From Jannaschia aquimarina (GTDB lineage: Bacteria > Pseudomonadota > Alphaproteobacteria > Rhodobacterales > Rhodobacteraceae), in assembly GCF_000877395.1 (NCBI RefSeq), contig NZ_JYFE01000027.1, positions 1-64,000 on the forward strand: a stretch of DNA of 64,000 nt, read 5' to 3'. The translations under genes and the position numbers were made by a program. The notes under the pieces are model-generated. The model saw only the letters and a program-made list of their open reading frames with translations, was not told where the DNA came from and did no database searches. Of this stretch, positions 60,337-64,000 are shown piece by piece. Each line of letters opens with the position of its first letter. The first letter of the stretch is position 1.

Positions 60337-60930
60337 ATGCTGAGATTGCACGGCCGGGTCAGGTCGCGGACCATGCGCCCACTCTGGCTGCTGGAGGAAT
60401 TGAGCGCAGATTACGAGTATGTCTCGGTCATGCCCCGCTCTCCCGAGGCCGGGGCGATGTCGCCGCTGGCCAAGATCCCGATCCTTGAGGTGGATGGCGA
60501 GGTGATCCTCGACTCGGTGGCGCAGATGACGTTTCTCGCCGATCGTCATGGCGCCTTCACCCACCCTGCCGGCACCGTCGCACGCGCCCGTCAGGACGCC
60601 TTTTCGAACGCCGTCCTGGAGATGCTGGATGCGCCGCTCTGGGCCTATGCGCAGCATAGCTTCGGCCTGCCGGAGGAGTACCGCGTGGAAGGCGTGAAGC
60701 CCACGCTGACATGGCAGATGGAGACCTACTCGGCCAAGATCGCCGATCTCATGGATGGCGATTTCGCCGTGGGAGAGGCCCCGACGATCGCGGACATCCT
60801 GCTGGCCCATTGCGCCGGATGGGCGCGGGGCCTCAAGATGGATCTCGCGCCTCCGGTTCTGGAGCACATGCGCCGGATGCGCGCCCGACCCGCCTTCGAG
60901 CGGGCGTTGGCGAGGGGGGAAGACGAATGA
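60337..60930 (+). CDS. Glutathione S-transferase-like protein
   Basis: A 197-residue protein of the GST family. The N-terminal thioredoxin-like domain shows LHGRVRSRTMRPLWLLEEL, a cis-Pro segment LAKIPILEVDG and ILDSVAQMTFLA; the helical C-terminal domain has GEAPTIADILLAHCAGWARGL with the conserved Asp. It starts after AGGGGGA. Its stop overlaps the next gene (ATGA). The link with tetronate catabolism is positional only; it could help remove a reactive intermediate. Confidence 0.9.
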   Translation: MLRLHGRVRSRTMRPLWLLEELSADYEYVSVMPRSPEAGAMSPLAKIPILEVDGEVILDSVAQMTFLADRHGAFTHPAGTVARARQDAFSNAVLEMLDAPLWAYAQHSFGLPEEYRVEGVKPTLTWQMETYSAKIADLMDGDFAVGEAPTIADILLAHCAGWARGLKMDLAPPVLEHMRRMRARPAFERALARGEDE

Positions 60931-61781
60931 AGATCGGATTCTGGGGTCTCGGCTCCATGGGGATGGGCATGGCGCAATCGCTGGTGCGCGCCGGACATGA
61001 GGTAACGGGCCACGACCCGCGGGGCGTGACGCTCGAAGGGGGTGTCGACGTCGAACCGGGCGAGATGCGGGCGGCCGTGATCTGTGTGCTGAACGCTGCC
61101 CAGACAGAGGCGGTGATCGACGGGCTGCTGGGCGAGCTGCCTGCGGGCGCCGTGATCGTCGCCTGCGCCACGGTCCCGCCCGACTTCGCCCGCGCGCAGG
61201 CCGGGCGTGCCGAGGCGGCGTGGCTGCACTATCTCGACGCGCCGATCTCGGGCGGGGCCGCCCGGGCGGCCAAGGGGGATCTGGCGATCATGGCCTCCGG
61301 GCGGCCCGAGGCCTTCGACGCGGCCGCACCGGTGCTGGAGGCCTGTGCCTCGACCGTCCACCACATGGGAGACGCGGCCGGTCTGGGATCCGCGATGAAG
61401 GCGACGCACCAGATCCTGGCGGGTGTGAACATCGCCACGATGGCCGAGGCGATGGTCTTCGGCATGACGCAGGGCATCACTCCCGAGCGGTTCATGGAGA
61501 TCCTGCCCTCCTGCGGTGGCACGTCCTGGATGCTGGAGAATCGCGGCCCGCATATCCGCGACGGCGATTACACCCCGCATTCGGCCGTCGATATCTGGCC
61601 CAAGGATCTGGGTATCGTCGAGGACATCGCCGCAGCGACGGGGATGGAGTTACCTTTGGTCCGCGCGGCATTGGCGCAGTATCGGGCCGCCTCCGCCGCC
61701 GGCCACGGGGGTGAGGACGACGCGGCCGTCGCCAAGGCCTATGCCGCGCAGGCCGGCGTCAAGCTGCCGGGGCAGGCATGA
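60927..61781 (+). CDS. ltnD: L-threonate dehydrogenase-like (3-hydroxyisobutyrate dehydrogenase family)
   Basis: A 284-residue NAD(P)-dependent beta-hydroxyacid dehydrogenase. The Rossmann motif GLGSMGMGMA is at 7-16, the substrate motif DAPISGGAARAAKGDLAIMASG at 104-125 and the catalytic Lys158 in GSAMKATHQIL. The following genes (class II aldolase and hydroxypyruvate-isomerase types) match the OtnC/OtnI pair of acid-sugar pathways, which supports LtnD, oxidising L-threonate to 2-oxo-tetronate. D-erythronate or a related acid is also possible. Coupled to both neighbours by ATGA overlaps. Confidence 0.8.
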   Translation: MKIGFWGLGSMGMGMAQSLVRAGHEVTGHDPRGVTLEGGVDVEPGEMRAAVICVLNAAQTEAVIDGLLGELPAGAVIVACATVPPDFARAQAGRAEAAWLHYLDAPISGGAARAAKGDLAIMASGRPEAFDAAAPVLEACASTVHHMGDAAGLGSAMKATHQILAGVNIATMAEAMVFGMTQGITPERFMEILPSCGGTSWMLENRGPHIRDGDYTPHSAVDIWPKDLGIVEDIAAATGMELPLVRAALAQYRAASAAGHGGEDDAAVAKAYAAQAGVKLPGQA

Positions 61782-62422
61782 GCGAGGCCCGCCTGCGCGA
61801 AGAGCTGTGCGCCATCGCCGCCGACCTCTTCGGACGCGGGCTGACGCATGGCTCGACCGGCAATATCTCGGCCCGGACCGAGGATGGGGGGCTGCTGGTC
61901 TCGCCCACCGGATCGAGCTTCGGGCGGCTGGATCCCGCGCGGCTTGCGCGGTTCGACGCAGATGGTCGGCATGTGGATGGCGACGCGCCCACCAAGGAGA
62001 TGCCGCTACATGCCGCCTTCTACGAGACCCGCGCCGGGGCGGGCGCCGTGGTCCATCTGCATTCCTGTCATTCAGTGGCGCTGTCCCTGTTGCCCGCCGA
62101 GGACGAGGGCAACTGGCTGCCGCCGCTAACGCCCTACTCGGTCATGCAATTGGGGAAGGTGCGTCTGCTGCCCTATTTTCTGCCCGGCGATCCCGCGATG
62201 GGCGACGCGGTGCGCGGTCTGGCCGGGCGCCGCTCGGCCGTGATGCTGGCCAATCACGGCCCCGTGGTGGCGGGCAAGAATGCGCAATCGGCGGCCAACG
62301 CCATCGAGGAGTTGGAAGCGACCGCCCGGCTGGCGCTGCTGACGCGCGGGATGCCGGTCCGGGCGCTGGACGACGCGCAGGTCGCGCAGGTGGTGGAGAG
62401 GTTCGACGTGCAATGGGACTGA
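61778..62422 (+). CDS. otnC: Class II aldolase/adducin-family, 3-oxo-tetronate 4-phosphate decarboxylase-like
   Basis: A 214-residue zinc enzyme of the class II aldolase family. The catalytic Glu74 is in PTKEMPLHAAFYE, the zinc ligands His93 and His95 in VVHLHSCHSV and His160 in ANHGPVVAG. SPTGSSFGRLDP is also typical. Next to LtnD- and OtnI-like genes it should decarboxylate 3-oxo-tetronate 4-phosphate to dihydroxyacetone phosphate. Its substrate has to be made by a kinase (OtnK, DUF1537) that is not in this cluster. Confidence 0.85.
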   Translation: MSEARLREELCAIAADLFGRGLTHGSTGNISARTEDGGLLVSPTGSSFGRLDPARLARFDADGRHVDGDAPTKEMPLHAAFYETRAGAGAVVHLHSCHSVALSLLPAEDEGNWLPPLTPYSVMQLGKVRLLPYFLPGDPAMGDAVRGLAGRRSAVMLANHGPVVAGKNAQSAANAIEELEATARLALLTRGMPVRALDDAQVAQVVERFDVQWD

Positions 62423-63153
62423 GATTTTCGGCCAATCTGGGCTTCCTCTGGGCCGATCGGCCCCTGCCGGACGCGATCCGTGCGGCCAAAGCGGCAGGTT
62501 TCGACGCGGTCGAACTGCACTGGCCCTACGAGACGCCCGCGGACGAGGTGAAGGCCGCTCTGGACGAGACCGGCCTGCCGTGCCTGGGCCTCAACACTTT
62601 GCGCGGAGAGACGAATGGGCTGAGCGCGATCCCCGGACAGACGCGCGAGGCCCGTGCCGCCATCGACCGGGGCATCGCCTATGCACGCGAGATCGGGGCG
62701 GGCGCGCTGCACGTAATGGCGGGCTTCGCCGAGGGGCCGCAGGCCGAAGCCGCGTTCCGCGAGAACCTGGCCTATGCCTGCGAGGCCGCGCCGGACCTGA
62801 CCATCCTGATCGAGCCTCTGAACCGCTACGACGCGCCGGGTTACTTCCTGACGACGACCGGGCAGGCGGTCGTTCTGATCGACGCGCTGGAGCGGGAAAA
62901 CCTGAAGCTGATGTTCGACTGCTATCATGTGCAGATCATGGAGGGCGACCTGACCCGACGCTTCGGTGAGGTGCGACGCGCAGTCGGGCACGTGCAATTC
63001 GCAGGCGTGCCAGACCGCGGTCCGCCCGATGCGGGCGAGATCGCCTTCGACCGCCTGTTGCCCGCGCTGGACTGGGACGGACCGCTCGGGGCGGAGTACA
63101 AGCCGGGCGAGGATACCGACGTGACGCTGGGCTGGATGAGCGCGTTCCGCTGA
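62413..63153 (+). CDS. otnI: Hydroxypyruvate isomerase-family, 2-oxo-tetronate isomerase-like
   Basis: A 246-residue TIM-barrel sugar isomerase of the Hyi/OtnI family. The start MGLRFSANLGFLWADRPLPDAI is typical. Metal ligands appear to be Glu134 (LIEPLNRYDAPGYFL), Asp169 and His172 (MFDCYHVQIMEGDL) and Glu228 (GAEYKP). It would interconvert 2-oxo- and 3-oxo-tetronate. It overlaps otnC by 10 bases, so it is tightly coupled. Last gene of the operon; a hairpin element follows. Confidence 0.87.
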   Translation: MGLRFSANLGFLWADRPLPDAIRAAKAAGFDAVELHWPYETPADEVKAALDETGLPCLGLNTLRGETNGLSAIPGQTREARAAIDRGIAYAREIGAGALHVMAGFAEGPQAEAAFRENLAYACEAAPDLTILIEPLNRYDAPGYFLTTTGQAVVLIDALERENLKLMFDCYHVQIMEGDLTRRFGEVRRAVGHVQFAGVPDRGPPDAGEIAFDRLLPALDWDGPLGAEYKPGEDTDVTLGWMSAFR

Positions 63154-63160
63154 GCTGGAC

Positions 63161-63236
63161 GGATCGGACGGGGCCTCGAGCCCCCTCCGATCCGGCTGGG
63201 GGCTCTGCCCCCAGACCCCGGGATATTTGGAAAGCA
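63161..63236 (+). repeat. Composite hairpin repeat, copy 2
   Basis: GGATCGGACGGGGC (63161-63174) pairs with GCCCCCTCCGATCC (63180-63193) with one mismatch, then CTGGGGGC / GCCCCCAG (63196-63214) makes a second perfect stem. GGGATATTTGGAAAGCAGAG follows. The same first hairpin and a similar tail occur in reverse at 20340-20414. It lies between the convergent otnI and flavoprotein genes, where it probably also ends transcription. Confidence 0.6.
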
Positions 63237-63254
63237 GAGAAGGAGGCGATCGGC

Positions 63255-64000
63255 CTAGGACGACGTGCCGCAGGCTTTGATCCTCGCAGCGTGATCGGTG
63301 GCGTGGCGTCCCGCCCAGGCGCCCGTCGCGAGGCAGGCGGTGATGAGATAGCCCCCGGTCGGCGCTTCCCAGTCCAGCATCTCTCCGGCGGCGAAGGTGC
63401 CCGGCCGGTCGCGCAGCATCAGCGTCTCGTCCAGGGCGTCCCAGCGCAGGCCCCCGACGGTGGAGATCGCCTCGTCCATGTCGTGAAGGCCCGAGTGGCG
63501 GATCGGGAGGCGCTTGATCAGGCCGGGCAGGTCCACGAGGTCGCCGCCGAATTCCCGCAGGAGCGCGATTTGCGGTGGGGTCAGGCGCAGGGTCTTGCGA
63601 AGGTGGTTCGACAGGCTGGCCTTGCCGCGCGGCTTGGCAAGTCGCGCCGCCACGGTGTCTTCGGTCAGGTCGGGCTTCAGGTCCGCCGTCAGGGGCGGGT
63701 CCTCCCGCAGGGCGGGGGTCAGGGAGTAGAGGCCCCCGCCTTCCAGACCCTTGGCGGAAATGACGACCTCTCCGCGGCTATCCATGTCGCCCGCCCGCAG
63801 GGCGATGCTCTTTAGGGCGGCGCCGAAATGGCGGATCATCGGAGCAGACCAGTCGATCCGGAGGCCGACATTCGAGGGGGCGAAAGGTGCCGTCAGGGGC
63901 GCTAGACCGGGCAGGGCCGCCCAGGCCCCATCGGAGCCAAGCCGCCGCCAGGACGCGCCGCCCATCGCAAGGACGGTGGTGTCCGGTGTCGCGGTCGCCG
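63255..64000 (-). CDS. HI0933-like flavoprotein (partial, C-terminal part)
   Basis: C-terminal 247 residues or so of a FAD-dependent oxidoreductase of the HI0933/BaiN/RdsA group; the N-terminus lies beyond the right edge. Family motifs are TVLAMGGASWRRLGSDGAW at the window end, GGLRWDALDETLMLRDRPGTFAAGEMLDWEAPTGGYLITACLATGAWAGRHA at the C-terminus with the FAD-binding GEMLDW segment, and a helical insert in the middle. An ATG at 63965 is an internal Met, not the start, because the conserved TVLA lies before it. Function in the cell is not established for this group. Confidence 0.88.
   Translation of the reverse strand, partial: ATATPDTTVLAMGGASWRRLGSDGAWAALPGLAPLTAPFAPSNVGLRIDWSAPMIRHFGAALKSIALRAGDMDSRGEVVISAKGLEGGGLYSLTPALREDPPLTADLKPDLTEDTVAARLAKPRGKASLSNHLRKTLRLTPPQIALLREFGGDLVDLPGLIKRLPIRHSGLHDMDEAISTVGGLRWDALDETLMLRDRPGTFAAGEMLDWEAPTGGYLITACLATGAWAGRHATDHAARIKACGTSS

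Noticed and set aside
1-64000. tRNA, rRNA, phage or insertion sequence genes
   Set aside because: Intergenic regions were read for T-loop motifs and conserved rRNA; coding regions hold no transposase, integrase or phage proteins.

Overview
The window is GC-rich, densely packed chromosomal DNA from an alphaproteobacterium, most likely a member of the Rhodobacteraceae (roseobacter/Rhodobacter group). That rests on several small family proteins typical of alphaproteobacteria (DUF2125, DUF3576, DUF4170, a Hint-domain protein pair, an acidic porin) and on gene pairings such as leuS-lptE-holA and Trm112-LON-thioredoxin. It is largely a core genome: no phage, insertion sequence, CRISPR array, rRNA or tRNA gene was recognised. 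About 62 protein genes are supported. Many adjacent genes overlap by 1-14 bases and so look co-transcribed.

Layout. 0.1-8.6 kb: DMT exporter, HU-type DNA-binding protein with its own promoter and terminator, an adenine deaminase/AMP nucleosidase operon, topoisomerase IB, an ornithine-cyclodeaminase-like enzyme with a HAD phosphatase, an AEC transporter and a RAM-only Lrp protein. 8.6-9.9 kb: a small self-contained unit, a TetR-type regulator beside a secreted protein built of three DIDDDGWS repeats with exact 20-residue spacing; related palindromes lie at both promoters. 9.9-20.3 kb: ubiG, prolyl aminopeptidase, then a surface polysaccharide/KDO block (Wza-like lipoprotein, CapD-like epimerase, UDP-glucose dehydrogenase, glycosyltransferase, kdsB, kdsA) and a DedA protein. 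20.4-25.9 kb: alkB, mutY, a DciA-like protein with a DsbA-like protein, a Hint protein and an unknown membrane protein. 26.0-30.6 kb: a five-gene operon pmbA-cysQ-DUF4170-waaA-lpxK that continues lipid A/KDO assembly. 30.9-41.4 kb: small lipoprotein, DUF2125 protein, SDR plus crotonase-like pair, lolA, ppk2, the second Hint protein, ftsK and an aminotransferase. 41.5-50.2 kb: amidase, UbiH-like hydroxylase, Trm112/LON, thioredoxin-TPR, xth, DUF2461, a CenR-like response regulator, ribA with an L,D-transpeptidase-like gene. 50.2-60.3 kb: two glycosyltransferases, YggS-like protein, porin, DUF3576 lipoprotein, leuS-lptE-holA. 60.3-64 kb: a GST gene followed by an acid-sugar (tetronate) catabolism operon, and a flavoprotein cut by the window end.

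Theme. Envelope biogenesis is spread over several loci: KDO synthesis (kdsA, kdsB), its transfer (waaA), lipid A phosphorylation (lpxK), LPS transport (lptE), lipoprotein transport (lolA), polysaccharide export, a porin and an L,D-transpeptidase-like protein.

The most unusual signals are (1) three intergenic arrays, each exactly 50 bp, of the palindrome GTGCAC phased every 11 bp (positions 84, 19358 and 46844), and (2) the TetR/DIDDDGWS unit with its GAACYGAAC-N-GTTCRGTTC operators. Also notable are a waaA gene whose only plausible start is CTG, a crotonase-like protein without either catalytic Glu, and a tetronate operon without its kinase.
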